Below are positions 1-10,176 of a stretch of 64,000 nucleotides of DNA, in pieces (position 1 is the first letter of the stretch; the number at the start of each line of letters is the position of its first letter). Location of the stretch: assembly GCF_918698245.1 (NCBI RefSeq), contig NZ_CAKKMS010000002.1, forward strand, positions 930,001 to 994,000. Direction: 5' to 3'. A program made the position numbers and the translations under genes. Under the pieces are notes generated by a model, which saw only the letters and a list, made by a program, of their open reading frames with translations, searched no databases and was not told the origin of the DNA. The DNA is from Pedobacter sp. Bi126 (lineage in GTDB: Bacteria > Bacteroidota > Bacteroidia > Sphingobacteriales > Sphingobacteriaceae).

Positions 1-1014
1 ACCAGATGTAATGTTAATTTTATAGGTACGTACGCCACCAGTTGCCCATCCATTTGCAGGAGCCGGATTTGCAGAACCTGCATTATTAGTAGTAACCAAA
101 GAGTATGGAGTAACTGAAAAGTCGATATCTTTTGTTACCAATAATTGTACATATTCATATGCTCCCTTTTGAGTTCCGCTAGTTACAGCTTCACTACCTC
201 CCGGATTGGTTAAGTAGCCAGAAATAATTATAGGAGAAGGCTTTACTAACGGCAATGCAAATATATCATTCGCATTACGCACCCATAAAGAAAGCTGGGG
301 CTGGTTGTTTTGTGTTTTAAAATATGCAACTCCAGTAAAATTTGCAGCAGAAGGTAATTGATTACCAGAAAAATTGGCTGTAGCTTCGGTATGTAGTTTT
401 GCTTTACCAAAACCGTCGTTAATGGTTTTATCGCCAGAAAAAGTATCGCCCTGTACCGGCTCGGGTTCTACTACGGCATTACTTACGGTAACCAATGTGT
501 TTTCGTACACTAAAGGTTGAGCAATTAAATTAGCAATATTTACAATTGGCACTTTAATGTTTTTACCAGAAGCAATTTTGTTAACTGCGGTGCTATTTAC
601 ACCTTCAATTTGAAGCACACCATCTACACGCTTTAAAATTCCACCTTCTACTTTAATGTGCACCGAATCGCCTACTGTATATTTAGCTGCATCTGCACCA
701 ATATTTATGGCTATTCCTCGTACCGAGTCAATACCATTACCAACAATTCTTGAGTTTTGAACAACTAATAAATTTTTTGGTGTATTCCCCGCCACAAAAT
801 CAGATATTACTACTCCTTTTATAGAGTTGGCACCTTTCATAACAGTTGTATTAAGTACCAAATCGGTTTCCTTATAAGATTTCTTTAAATCAAAATTAGA
901 GATAAAAGGACTTATTGTACCTAACACAAATTCATCTTTTTGTTTATCACATCCTACGATTAATATACATGCAATAACAGCGAAAGCATTTATATATTTT
1001 AATGTATTTTTCAT
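1..1014 (-). CDS. DUF5689 domain lipoprotein (C-terminal part beyond window)
   Basis: The open frame runs without a stop from the ATG at 1014 to the window edge, so only the first 338 residues are visible. The N-terminus is a lipoprotein signal (MKNTLKY, hydrophobic core, then VGC at the predicted lipobox), which implies an outer-membrane or periplasmic anchor. Residues of about 35-190 resemble the DUF5689 fold, an OB-like domain found in Bacteroidota surface proteins encoded beside SusC/SusD. The gene follows the SusD gene by about 100 bases on the same strand and probably shares its operon, suggesting a surface accessory protein for the same nutrient. Ligand and exact function are unknown. 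The family call is from memory of the domain pattern. Confidence 0.75.
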   Translation of the reverse strand, partial: MKNTLKYINAFAVIACILIVGCDKQKDEFVLGTISPFISNFDLKKSYKETDLVLNTTVMKGANSIKGVVISDFVAGNTPKNLLVVQNSRIVGNGIDSVRGIAINIGADAAKYTVGDSVHIKVEGGILKRVDGVLQIEGVNSTAVNKIASGKNIKVPIVNIANLIAQPLVYENTLVTVSNAVVEPEPVQGDTFSGDKTINDGFGKAKLHTEATANFSGNQLPSAANFTGVAYFKTQNNQPQLSLWVRNANDIFALPLVKPSPIIISGYLTNPGGSEAVTSGTQKGAYEYVQLLVTKDIDFSVTPYSLVTTNNAGSANPAPANGWATGGVRTYKINITSG

Positions 1015-1117
1015 CTGTATATAATTTGTTTTTTAATGGTGATGAAGCTATCATGATTTATTCATGTCACTATGTGCTTTTGAAAATCATGATGGTTTCA
1101 TATTAATTTAACTTAAA

Positions 1118-2689
1118 TTAAGGTTTTTGCCACCAAACTTGTGTACTGATTGCATCGGCACCTTGCGACGCTACCGCATTTTTATAATTGGTAGGATTTG
1201 CTGATTGAGTAACCACTGGATAAAATAACCGGGCTGGCATTATCCCATTGTTAAGCAAACCTAAACCTTTTGGCAAAATTGGGTATGCACTACGACGGTA
1301 TTCGAACCATTGCTGAAAATCTACCAAAAACAATGCATAATATTTTTGTTGATGGATTAACAACATTTTACTCATTGTGTTAGGCGATGCGCTGTTTAAT
1401 GGTAATGCATTATTCCATTCAATATCAGCCGCATTAACATAAGCTGTTACTGCTGGATCGGTTGCACCGCCAGCCATTACTGTAGGTAACCAATAATTTA
1501 TCGCATCTGCAATTCCTTTGTAATAATAAGTTTGGGCACTTCCACTTATCCATCCTTTGGCGGCTGCTTCTGCTAAAATAAAATCTACTTCGGCAGCATT
1601 CATAATTATACCTGTATAAGGATCGGTTTGAAGAGATAAAACGGCATTATCACTTGCCGAATAAAAACTAGATTGTTTTGCAGGCTCGTTACCTGGTACA
1701 TAACCACTTGGCACACCTGCATATCCATTAGTACCCGGCCTAATACGGAAACGATTAATACCACTTGTGCCGTAAGATTGAAGTATGCGGGGGTCATTCC
1801 ATACTACCAGATTATTTATAAAAAACTCACCAAGTGCAGGCACGTAAAAATCATTAACGCGTACATTTGCCATAAAGGGCGATGTAAGTAATGCATTGCT
1901 TACATTTGAACCTGTCCATTGTAATTTAGCTGTATGCTGATTATTGACCATGATTGGATAATTAGCAGAATTAACATCAACGATATCCTTTATTTTAGCA
2001 ATAACAGTTGGTGAAACTTCGGCTTTGCCCGATACGCGAAGCAATAATCTTAAATACAATGAATTACCTAATCTCCGCCATTTACTTACATCTCCGTAAA
2101 AAACCGGATCGCTGGTAACAACAATTGGTGTTCCATCTTTCAATAAATTATTAGCTTGTTCAAGTTTCTCGAACATTCCTAAATAAATATCTTTTTGCTT
2201 ATCAAAAACCGGTTGGTAATTACCTTCTTTTCCTTTATTAGCTTCAGTAAAAGGTACATCGCCATAAGTATCTGTAAGTAAAGAATATATCCAGGATTGC
2301 AGGATAAGAGAAATACCTTGATATGATTTATTTAATTTTTCTGGTTTACTCGCAATATCCTGAATATCAACAACATTGGTTAAATTTAAATACCAATTGT
2401 TCCATGTGTTATCAGCAGCGCTTCGTCTAATATCATATCTAAACGTTTTTCCTTCGGCATCGCCTAAATCAACAGTAACCTGCATTAACTCGTTATTAAA
2501 GTTACGGTTACGCAACATATTGGTCGACATTAGGTTTACTAATGTCGGCGCTAATAGCTGATCGGCATTTACTTCTGTTTTTCCAAGCGGATCGGTATTA
2601 ACTTCATTAAAATCTTTTGTGCAAGAGGGTGTTGATAAACTCAATCCTGCCAAGATGATATATATAATAATGTTTTTATTCTTTTTCAT
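1118..2689 (-). CDS. SusD/RagB-like nutrient-binding outer-membrane lipoprotein (SusD-like_2 type)
   Basis: A 523-residue lipoprotein with signal MKKNKNIIIYIILAGLSLS and the lipobox cysteine in TPSC. The stretch TKDFNEVNTDPLG followed by a conserved LLAPTL is typical of the SusD-like_2 branch (TPR-rich alpha-helical lids of SusC transporters). It begins 11 bases after the SusC gene, so the two are co-transcribed and should form a SusCD complex. The C-terminal part contains the usual ILAEAAAKGW helix and a QQWFEYRR motif near the end. No glycoside hydrolase lies beside this pair in the window, so the substrate cannot be inferred; this SusD class often serves peptides or unknown nutrients. Confidence 0.93.
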   Translation of the reverse strand: MKKNKNIIIYIILAGLSLSTPSCTKDFNEVNTDPLGKTEVNADQLLAPTLVNLMSTNMLRNRNFNNELMQVTVDLGDAEGKTFRYDIRRSAADNTWNNWYLNLTNVVDIQDIASKPEKLNKSYQGISLILQSWIYSLLTDTYGDVPFTEANKGKEGNYQPVFDKQKDIYLGMFEKLEQANNLLKDGTPIVVTSDPVFYGDVSKWRRLGNSLYLRLLLRVSGKAEVSPTVIAKIKDIVDVNSANYPIMVNNQHTAKLQWTGSNVSNALLTSPFMANVRVNDFYVPALGEFFINNLVVWNDPRILQSYGTSGINRFRIRPGTNGYAGVPSGYVPGNEPAKQSSFYSASDNAVLSLQTDPYTGIIMNAAEVDFILAEAAAKGWISGSAQTYYYKGIADAINYWLPTVMAGGATDPAVTAYVNAADIEWNNALPLNSASPNTMSKMLLIHQQKYYALFLVDFQQWFEYRRSAYPILPKGLGLLNNGIMPARLFYPVVTQSANPTNYKNAVASQGADAISTQVWWQKP

Positions 2690-2700
2690 AACTATAATTT

Positions 2701-5700
2701 TTATAAACCGACAACTAAGCGCACTCCATAATTTCTTGTAGAAGGGAGTTGACCGGTTTCAAACCCTTGTTGAATATCTGAGCCAGCTAAAGTTCCAAAC
2801 TCTGGATCGAATGCAGGCCAAGGTGACCAAATGAACAGATTACGACCGTAAGCACCTACTGTTAGTTTACTAAAGCCAATTCTGCTCAGGAATTTTTTAT
2901 TAAAAGCATAAGTAATATTTGCTTCTCTAAATTTTAAATAATCTGTACTAAAAATACTTCCTTCTGCCTGGTTGTAATATAAAGAATTGTAATATCCCTC
3001 TATGTCTGTAGCAATAATATCGTTTTTACGATAGGTACCTCCACCGTTATCTACAACTCCATCACCAATTATACCATTATATCTACCAGGTAAAGTAATT
3101 GTTGACTTACCCAATGAAGCCATACGGGCAAAAGTAAACGAGTGACCAACAGCACCTAATTGTGCATCGAATAAAACACTCATACTTACTTGTTGATAGG
3201 TCACACCAGTACCAAAACTAAACCTAAACTTAGGTAAAGTATTACCTAAATATTTTACTTCTGCAGTTGGTTTAGCATAGCCTGTTACTGAATCAAAAAT
3301 TATTTGACCATCAGGCGAGCGTAAAAAGCCAGTTCCATACAAATCTCCCATACTGCCGCCAACTGCCGCAACCACTTGCCCCGAGTTGCCAAAACCACCT
3401 GTACGCAAAATCACCGAGCTATCTGCTAATTCTTTAATTTCGTTACGGTTAGCGCTAAATGTACCATTCAATGTCCATGTAAATTTCTTAGTTTTTAATG
3501 GCGTAGCATTAACTGACATTTCTAAACCTTTGTTATTTACCCTACCAACATTAAAAATACCAATATCATAACCCGATGATTTATCGAGTACACGACTAAG
3601 TATTTGATTTTTTGTATTACCACTATAAACGGCAACATCAAAATTTAACCTGTTTTTAAATAATTTCAAATCCAATCCCAATTCAATGGTTGTCGTCATT
3701 AATGGTTTTAAATCTGGATTAGGTAAAATCCTTGGGTTCGTCATTGCATTACCTGGGTAAACACCATTGGCAGCTATTAAGTAGTTGTAAGCAGTACGAT
3801 AAGGAGTTGTGCTACCACTTCCTACTTGTGCATAAGATGCCCTTAACTTTGCAAAACTTATTGCTTTTGGCATTTTCCAAAAATCTGACGCTACAAAAGC
3901 TAAACTTGCCGATGGATAAGAAAAACCAACATTATCTTTTCTTGTTAAAGTAGCCAATGTACTGTTCCAATCCTGACGGATAGTTAAATCTAAAAATAAA
4001 TAGTTTTTGTAAGCCAGTGATGTCATGGCATAAAGACTGTTAATTCTATAACGGGCGGTATCTGGCACATAAACTAATTTGTTAATGTTATTGGTTAAGC
4101 TATAATACCCTGGTATTTTTAAACCATCTGCACGGGTTTCTAACTTACTATATTCGTTACGCATTTGGCTACCACCAACACTCGCTGATAAATTAAAATC
4201 TTTTGTAAGTTTTTTATCGTACTTCAACATAAAATCGGCATTAATTTCATACGATTTAATATCAGCTACGCGATATGATCCCTGTGCAAACATACCGCCT
4301 GACGAAGTATCCCAAGGGCGCATGGTTTCGCGTATATCTTTATTATAATCTCCAGATGCACGCACCATTAAACTCAATTCATCAGTAAATTTATAGGTAG
4401 CTTGTATATTTCCTAACCAGCCGTTACGTTTTTGTCCATTTAAATACTGTTCTGAAATAGCATAAGGGCCTTCTGGAAAAGAGGTTGTTAAATTTGAAAA
4501 CTGTTGTAGTTCTTTACCTGGAGCCCAATAATCCCGGTACCAATCTGGATTAATGTTAGGCTGTGCAAACATAAACCAATACATTAACGATTGATTGCCA
4601 TAACCCGTGGCAGGCAAATTATCACTGTTCCTGTTACTATATTGTACTTTTAAATTTAAGCTTAATCTTTTGGTAATATTCGTATTCGCGTTTAGCGAAA
4701 CATTTGTTCTTTCCATGCCGGTATTCGGTACAATCCACTCATTATTACCGTGGCTTGCCGAAAAACGAAGACCTACATTTTTAAGTGTTCCATCTAAACT
4801 AACCGAATTGGTAGATTCGAAACCTGTGGTAAAAAAACCATCAACAGGGTCTCCATAGCCTACCCATGGTGTTTTGGTTAAGCCTTTTGCCTTAGTTGCA
4901 GGATCATATTGGAAAAACATATATCCATCAGCGAAAGCGGGGCCATAAGTTGAACTTGTATTACCTGTACCAAATTGATAACTTGTTGTACCATCTGTAC
5001 CAGCTCCAAATTCATTTTGTCTGGCAGGACCACGATTAACATCCTCCCAAGAGCTATTGGAAGTAAAAGAAATTCCTAACTTCTTTTTATTTTTATTAGC
5101 TGATTTAGTGGTAATCATAACCGCTCCATTGGCGCCCCGTTGCCCATAAAGTGCAGAAGCTGCCGGACCTTTTAACACCGTTACACTCTCTATATCATCA
5201 GGATTTAAATCATTAATACCACTACCAAAATCTACCGGCATAATATCACCCGATGTACCATAAACTCCCCCTCCGGTAGCTGCCGAACGTTTAGAACTAC
5301 TGCTGGCTACTACACCATCAATAACAATTAGCGCTTCATTATCTCCGGTTAAATTGTTTTCGCCACGCAAAATGATTTTGTTTGAACCAGCAGGGCCACT
5401 ATTTCTTACTAAATTTAAACCAGCTACTTTACCAGATAAAGCATCTGTCCAGTTACTTGAAACCGCGTTTGTAAGTTGTGTGCTATCAACCTTTGTTACG
5501 GCATAACCCAATGCTTTCTCTTCGCGTTTTATTCCCAGCGCCGTAACCACTACTTCACTTAACTGGCTGGTAGATGAGGCCAGTCTTATCGTTGCATTGT
5601 TTTCGCTATTATTAAACGTTTTCCGCAAGGTTGCATAGCCCACCATATTATAAAGAACAGTAGTTCCTTTAGCAATAGTGATGGTATAATTTCCCTTCTC

Positions 5701-5997
5701 ATTTGTTACCCCCAAAAACTTCTTATTGTTATCCGTTATCGTTGTTCCAATTAATATTTGCCCATCCTGATCATCTAACACCGTACCTTTAATTACAATA
5801 TTTGGTGCCGGAGTTTGTGCAAAACTTTCATTAATACAAATTAATTGTATCAGCATAACACAAACGAAAAAACTAAAGCGTTTTAGTCTACCCTTAAAAA
5901 AAGTTCGATTTTCCTTTTGGTGATTATCAGGACTGCTTTGCTTTACATGCAGAACGCATTGATGCCACGAAATCTGTTGAGTAAAATTTTTGATCAT
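2701..5997 (-). CDS. SusC/RagA-family TonB-dependent outer-membrane transporter
   Basis: A 1098-residue protein with a basic N-terminus, a signal segment ending near residue 61 (NESFAQ), a carboxypeptidase-regulatory-like beta-sandwich (about 68-145, starting IKGTVLDDQDGQ), then the TonB-box/plug region (SEVVVTALGIKREEKALGYA at about 147-166) and a 22-stranded barrel ending in a hydrophobic C-terminus (RLVVGL). It lacks the STN domain that lets such transporters signal to FecR, matching the absence of a sigma/anti-sigma pair nearby. About 45 hydrophilic residues precede the signal core, so the true start could be internal. It pairs with the SusD gene 11 bases downstream. Confidence 0.95.
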   Translation of the reverse strand: MIKNFTQQISWHQCVLHVKQSSPDNHQKENRTFFKGRLKRFSFFVCVMLIQLICINESFAQTPAPNIVIKGTVLDDQDGQILIGTTITDNNKKFLGVTNEKGNYTITIAKGTTVLYNMVGYATLRKTFNNSENNATIRLASSTSQLSEVVVTALGIKREEKALGYAVTKVDSTQLTNAVSSNWTDALSGKVAGLNLVRNSGPAGSNKIILRGENNLTGDNEALIVIDGVVASSSSKRSAATGGGVYGTSGDIMPVDFGSGINDLNPDDIESVTVLKGPAASALYGQRGANGAVMITTKSANKNKKKLGISFTSNSSWEDVNRGPARQNEFGAGTDGTTSYQFGTGNTSSTYGPAFADGYMFFQYDPATKAKGLTKTPWVGYGDPVDGFFTTGFESTNSVSLDGTLKNVGLRFSASHGNNEWIVPNTGMERTNVSLNANTNITKRLSLNLKVQYSNRNSDNLPATGYGNQSLMYWFMFAQPNINPDWYRDYWAPGKELQQFSNLTTSFPEGPYAISEQYLNGQKRNGWLGNIQATYKFTDELSLMVRASGDYNKDIRETMRPWDTSSGGMFAQGSYRVADIKSYEINADFMLKYDKKLTKDFNLSASVGGSQMRNEYSKLETRADGLKIPGYYSLTNNINKLVYVPDTARYRINSLYAMTSLAYKNYLFLDLTIRQDWNSTLATLTRKDNVGFSYPSASLAFVASDFWKMPKAISFAKLRASYAQVGSGSTTPYRTAYNYLIAANGVYPGNAMTNPRILPNPDLKPLMTTTIELGLDLKLFKNRLNFDVAVYSGNTKNQILSRVLDKSSGYDIGIFNVGRVNNKGLEMSVNATPLKTKKFTWTLNGTFSANRNEIKELADSSVILRTGGFGNSGQVVAAVGGSMGDLYGTGFLRSPDGQIIFDSVTGYAKPTAEVKYLGNTLPKFRFSFGTGVTYQQVSMSVLFDAQLGAVGHSFTFARMASLGKSTITLPGRYNGIIGDGVVDNGGGTYRKNDIIATDIEGYYNSLYYNQAEGSIFSTDYLKFREANITYAFNKKFLSRIGFSKLTVGAYGRNLFIWSPWPAFDPEFGTLAGSDIQQGFETGQLPSTRNYGVRLVVGL

Positions 5998-6503
5998 AAT
6001 TATTATAGTATATCCGGTTAGTAATAGGGTTCATATCTGCGATTTATTTTGTCCGGATTTGCGGGCAAAATAAGCCTGTTTATGTTAAAAATATATTAAG
6101 CAAACATTAACCTATTGAAAAGCAACCTAAACAGATTGCGATTTATTTAGTTTCACTTACTATATATTTCGTTAATTAAAATTAGCAAAACAAATCGAAA
6201 CTAAAAACAATAAAATAAATTAGCAGGAAATATTTTTTAATTGAATGTTTAAGCAGACAGAAATATCGATGATCGTAAGAAGAATGGGATAAACAAGTTA
6301 TACCTAAACATAGCAAAAAATGGCTCTACTAATAGAATATAGAGAAAAAATAAGGTACCAATGAATTAACTCATCAACACAAATGCATTACGTAATAATT
6401 TTATTACAAGGCAGGGTAATAGGAAAATAAATAGAGCAACAAAACGAAACATCGCGTTGTAACATTTATATATCAACCTAAACCGAAAGATAAAGAAACA
6501 TAG
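5998..6503. other. Gene-free AT-rich spacer (506 bases)
   Basis: This stretch lies upstream of the SusC gene and downstream of the desaturase-family gene, both on the minus strand. It must hold the promoter of the SusC operon, but I found no convincing TTTG/TAnnTTTG pair on the minus strand. The only inverted repeat noted is a weak AT-only one at 6392-6407 (GTAATAA/TTATTAC). No coding frame, RNA gene or repeat element is evident. Confidence 0.5.
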
Positions 6504-7724
6504 CTAACCTACCTTTGCATACTCAAATACATGCTTCATGTAAAGTTTGCGTAAAGAGAATGTCCGTTCAAGTGCAATTAAGATAATCACCGGAAATATT
6601 AAAAAACCGAGCAGGTTAAAAGTGTAGAAAAAATAGCCAAAAATTAATATGAACCTGAAACATTCGAGGTAATAGATCCATTTACGTTGTTCCAAAAGCG
6701 CACCGATATTGATTAAAGTAAGCAAGATAAAGACAAGTATTGCAGCTTTATTTAATGGTGTTAAAAAACTGTAAAATAAGGTCGTCCCGGTAAGCATTGC
6801 AACTACTGTTATCAACTGTATATTTAAATAGGTTTTAAACTTAGGTTTAGCAACACGTTGTATTTTATTCTGAAAGTAACGCTCTTCTAAAATGGGTCGG
6901 ATGTTTTGATCCATCAACGCCGGACTCCCGAATATGGCATTCCATTTAGCCTTAAATCCATTTGCACGCTTGTATGCCTCTCCTATTTCTAAATAGTAGT
7001 GAAAATGCTGCCAAAGGAAACTATAACTTTTAATAGGATGTGTTAAACCATATTTAGGTGCCTCTTCTTCGGCCTGAAAAGTACCGAATAGTTTATCCCA
7101 GAATACAAAAACATCGCCATAGTTTTTATCCAGGTATTTTTCATCAGAAGCATGATGAACGCCATGCAAAGAAGGCGTGATGAATATATGTTCCAGCCAG
7201 CCCAGCTTACCGATTAATTGTGTATGCGTAAAAAATGAATAGGCTCCATGAGCCAAAAGTATGGTAATAATCATATTGGGATGAAAACCAATTAATGGTA
7301 ATATACACCAAAACACATTGCGGAAAATGGCTTGAATGGTCGTAATCCGCGCAGCAGCGGATAAATTAAACTCTTCGCTCTGGTGATGAACGATATGTGC
7401 AGCCCACAAAAAATTAATTTCATGGCCTAGCCTATGGTACCAGTACCAAACAAGATCTGTCGACAAAAGCAATAATATCCATACATACCATTTTGTAGAA
7501 ATATTAAAAATTGCATAATTTAAATACACCCAATCGTACACCTGATAAAAACTCGCCGCAATAAATAAGTTCAATAACCTTTCGGCAATACCTACGCTAA
7601 AATTTGCAACCGTACTTTCATATTTAAATATTTTCGCCTTTTTTTGGTACTGAGCGATCCTAAACTCAATAAATACAAAAATAAAAAATGCTGGAATAGC
7701 AAATGCAAGGTAGTTTACCGTCAT
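6504..7724 (-). CDS. Sterol desaturase / fatty acid hydroxylase superfamily membrane enzyme
   Basis: A 406-residue integral membrane protein. The non-haem di-iron histidine motifs are visible: HRLGHEINFLWAAHIVHH (about residues 97-114), and HGVHHASD (about 187-194). This arrangement is the fatty acid hydroxylase superfamily (PF04116), which includes sterol desaturases and alkylglycerol monooxygenase. The last 120 residues add about four more hydrophobic segments beyond the catalytic core, resembling the alkylglycerol monooxygenase-like subgroup. The substrate is probably a membrane lipid but is not determined by the sequence. The gene stands alone, divergent from the ppgK operon. A TAnnTTTG-type box is present at 7756-7763 on the minus strand, without a clear upstream element. 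Confidence 0.88.
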   Translation of the reverse strand: MTVNYLAFAIPAFFIFVFIEFRIAQYQKKAKIFKYESTVANFSVGIAERLLNLFIAASFYQVYDWVYLNYAIFNISTKWYVWILLLLSTDLVWYWYHRLGHEINFLWAAHIVHHQSEEFNLSAAARITTIQAIFRNVFWCILPLIGFHPNMIITILLAHGAYSFFTHTQLIGKLGWLEHIFITPSLHGVHHASDEKYLDKNYGDVFVFWDKLFGTFQAEEEAPKYGLTHPIKSYSFLWQHFHYYLEIGEAYKRANGFKAKWNAIFGSPALMDQNIRPILEERYFQNKIQRVAKPKFKTYLNIQLITVVAMLTGTTLFYSFLTPLNKAAILVFILLTLINIGALLEQRKWIYYLECFRFILIFGYFFYTFNLLGFLIFPVIILIALERTFSLRKLYMKHVFEYAKVG

Positions 7725-7887
7725 AACTTTTGTGGTCGTTTTTAGTTTAACGGAACAAACTTAAATATATTCTATTAAATACATAGATTTTATAGAATAT
7801 ATTATTACACCTAAATTACTCCGATCTTCATTTAATGTTTGTTGTTTTAATTTATTTGTAGAACTTCGAAATTATAAATACACAATT

Positions 7888-8646
7888 ATGGCTACAGATA
7901 AAAAAGCTGAAAACAACAATATATTATCTATTGATATAGGCGGTACAAGCATTAAAACGGTTCTTTTGGATGAAAGCGGAAACATGCTTACCGAATATCT
8001 AAAAAGCAAAACCCCGCCCGAAGCTACTCCAAAGGATATTGTTTCTGGAATTATAGAGTTGATCAAGCCTTTTCCTGTTAGCTATAACCGCGTATCGATC
8101 GGTTTTCCAGGATATGTTAAAAACGGAATTGTTAAAACCGCCCCTAACCTGGCAAAAAACAAATGGACAGATGTTGATCTCGCGCAGCGTGTTGCTAACG
8201 AGTTAGGTAAATCGGTACGTTTGGTAAATGATGCCGATCAACAAGGCTTAGGTGTGGTTGAGGGCAAAGGCTTTGAAATTGTTTTCACAGTAGGTACGGG
8301 TTTTGGAACAGCTTTATTATTCGATGGAGAATTACTACCGCATTTAGAACTCGCCCATTTCCCCATCAGCAAGGAAGAAGACTATGACGATTATATCGGA
8401 AATAAGGCTTTCGAAAAAATTGGATCTGAACGCTGGAATAAAAGGCTCAAAAAAGTAATCGAAATCTACAAAACGGTTTTCAATTATGATACCTTATATA
8501 TTGGTGGTGGCAATTCTAAACAAATAGACTTTAAACTCGAAAGCAATATCAAAATTGTAACCAACAGAGACGGGATTAAAGGTGGTGCTAAACTCTGGAA
8601 ACTGGCCGACAAGTACAACATCTTTACTGTTGAGCCTAAAAAATAA
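7888..8646 (+). CDS. ppgK: Polyphosphate glucokinase (ROK family)
   Basis: A 252-residue cytosolic ROK-fold kinase, the usual length for polyphosphate glucokinases and shorter than most ROK glucokinases or repressors. Phosphate-binding motif DIGGTSIKT is at about residues 16-24, an SIGFPGYV segment follows, then NDADQQGLG and the second phosphate loop TVGTGFGTALLFDGE. The HFPISKEEDYDDYIG segment is typical of the PpgK branch. It phosphorylates glucose using polyphosphate (or ATP) to give glucose 6-phosphate. It is the first gene before gnd-zwf-pgl, whose products consume glucose 6-phosphate, and a polyphosphate kinase gene lies 6 kb away. Whether polyphosphate is truly preferred cannot be read from sequence alone. 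Confidence 0.85.
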   Translation: MATDKKAENNNILSIDIGGTSIKTVLLDESGNMLTEYLKSKTPPEATPKDIVSGIIELIKPFPVSYNRVSIGFPGYVKNGIVKTAPNLAKNKWTDVDLAQRVANELGKSVRLVNDADQQGLGVVEGKGFEIVFTVGTGFGTALLFDGELLPHLELAHFPISKEEDYDDYIGNKAFEKIGSERWNKRLKKVIEIYKTVFNYDTLYIGGGNSKQIDFKLESNIKIVTNRDGIKGGAKLWKLADKYNIFTVEPKK

Positions 8647-8731
8647 TAATCTTTATTACAATCTTTTAACAACAATAGCTGCAATATTAATTTGTAAATC
8701 CTAATTTTGGGTGCATTAGAAAAAATAAAAA

Positions 8732-10147
8732 ATGGCAAATAACGATTCGAAAAAATATAAATTGGGAATGATCGGTTTAGGCACAATGGGCCGGAACTTA
8801 TTATTAAACATGGCTGACAAAGGCTTCTCTGTAACAGGTTACGATAAAGACAGAAAAATGATCTCGAAACTTGAAGAAGAAGGCAAGAAACACAACTTAG
8901 AAGGATTTGACGATATTGAAAGCTTTATTTCTAGCTTACAAACACCACGTACATTAATCTTATTAGTACCAGCCGGACCAATTGTAGATAGCGTTATTGC
9001 AGAACTAAAACCACTTTTAAGCAAGGGCGATATTATTATCGATAGTGGCAACTCACATTTTACCGATACCAACCGCCGTGTTGACGAACTGGAGAAAGAT
9101 GGTTTACATTTCTTCGGAATGGGTATTTCTGGTGGCGAAGAAGGCGCACGTTTTGGTCCGAGTATGATGCCGGGTGGCGATAAACAAGCTTATAACGTAG
9201 TTAAAGATGTTTTTGATGCCGTAGCTGCAAAAGTTGGAACCGATCCATGCGTTACTTACATTGGCCCAGGTGCTTCCGGCCACTTTGTTAAGATGGTACA
9301 TAATGGAATCGAATATGCCATCATGGAGCTTATAGCTGAGGTTTATGGCATTCTTAAAAATGGCTTAGGCTATTCAAACGATGATATATATAAGGTATTC
9401 AAAAAATGGAACGAAGGCAGGTTACAATCTTTCTTATTAGAGATTACTGCCGAAATTTTTGTTTTTAAAGATGCTGAAACTCAAAACGATCTTTTAGATC
9501 AGATCAAAGATGAAGCACGTTCAAAAGGTACCGGAAAATGGACTTCGGAGGTTTCAATGGAACTTCAGTTACCCGTACCAACCATTAATGAAGCTGTTTC
9601 TAACCGTGATTTATCTAAATTCAAAAAACTAAGGGTTTCTTTAGAAGAGGCTTTTGGCAAAAAAGACACCAAAATTGCTGTTACTATTGAGGAACTGGAA
9701 GATGCATTTTACTTCTCTATGATCAGTGCTTATGCACAGGGTATGCATTTACTGGTTCAGGCTTCAAAAGAATACCAATACGATTTACAGTTACAGGAAA
9801 TTGCTAAAATCTGGCGCGGTGGCTGTATCATCAGGGCTAAATTTTTAGAAGATATTTATCAGGCATACGATAAAAACAACGCTTTAGAGCATTTATTTGG
9901 CGATGCCGGTATCCAGAACATTATCAAAGGTACTTTAGCCGGTACACGCAAAACAATTAGTGCATGTATCAATTCTGGTTTGGGTATCCCCGCATTTGCG
10001 TCTACCTTAACCTATTTCGATACCATTACCACAGCCAGGATGCCTTCTAACTTAATCCAGGCACAAAGAGATTTCTTTGGAGCACACACCTTCGAGCGTA
10101 TCGATAAAGATGGTGTTTTCCATGCTGATTGGAATAAATTATCATAA
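8732..10147 (+). CDS. gnd: 6-phosphogluconate dehydrogenase, decarboxylating
   Basis: 471 residues, the normal length for the long (GndA-type) enzyme. The Rossmann motif GLGTMGRNL is at about residues 16-24, the signature SGNSH in IIDSGNSHF and the substrate loop GISGGEEGARFGPSMMPGG follow, with the KMVHNGIEY catalytic Lys/Asn segment at about 187-195. It oxidises 6-phosphogluconate to ribulose 5-phosphate with release of CO2 and NADPH. It follows ppgK by 85 bases; a TAnnTTTG box (TAATTTTG, 8702-8709) lies in that gap, so gnd may also have its own promoter. The C-terminus (HADWNKL) matches the family end. Confidence 0.97.
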   Translation: MANNDSKKYKLGMIGLGTMGRNLLLNMADKGFSVTGYDKDRKMISKLEEEGKKHNLEGFDDIESFISSLQTPRTLILLVPAGPIVDSVIAELKPLLSKGDIIIDSGNSHFTDTNRRVDELEKDGLHFFGMGISGGEEGARFGPSMMPGGDKQAYNVVKDVFDAVAAKVGTDPCVTYIGPGASGHFVKMVHNGIEYAIMELIAEVYGILKNGLGYSNDDIYKVFKKWNEGRLQSFLLEITAEIFVFKDAETQNDLLDQIKDEARSKGTGKWTSEVSMELQLPVPTINEAVSNRDLSKFKKLRVSLEEAFGKKDTKIAVTIEELEDAFYFSMISAYAQGMHLLVQASKEYQYDLQLQEIAKIWRGGCIIRAKFLEDIYQAYDKNNALEHLFGDAGIQNIIKGTLAGTRKTISACINSGLGIPAFASTLTYFDTITTARMPSNLIQAQRDFFGAHTFERIDKDGVFHADWNKLS

Positions 10148-10176
10148 CCTATTAGACTTACGAACAAGAACATAAA

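Noticed and set aside
5998..6503. Hidden small gene in the long spacer upstream of SusC
   Set aside because: No frame with a plausible start, length or composition was found on either strand.
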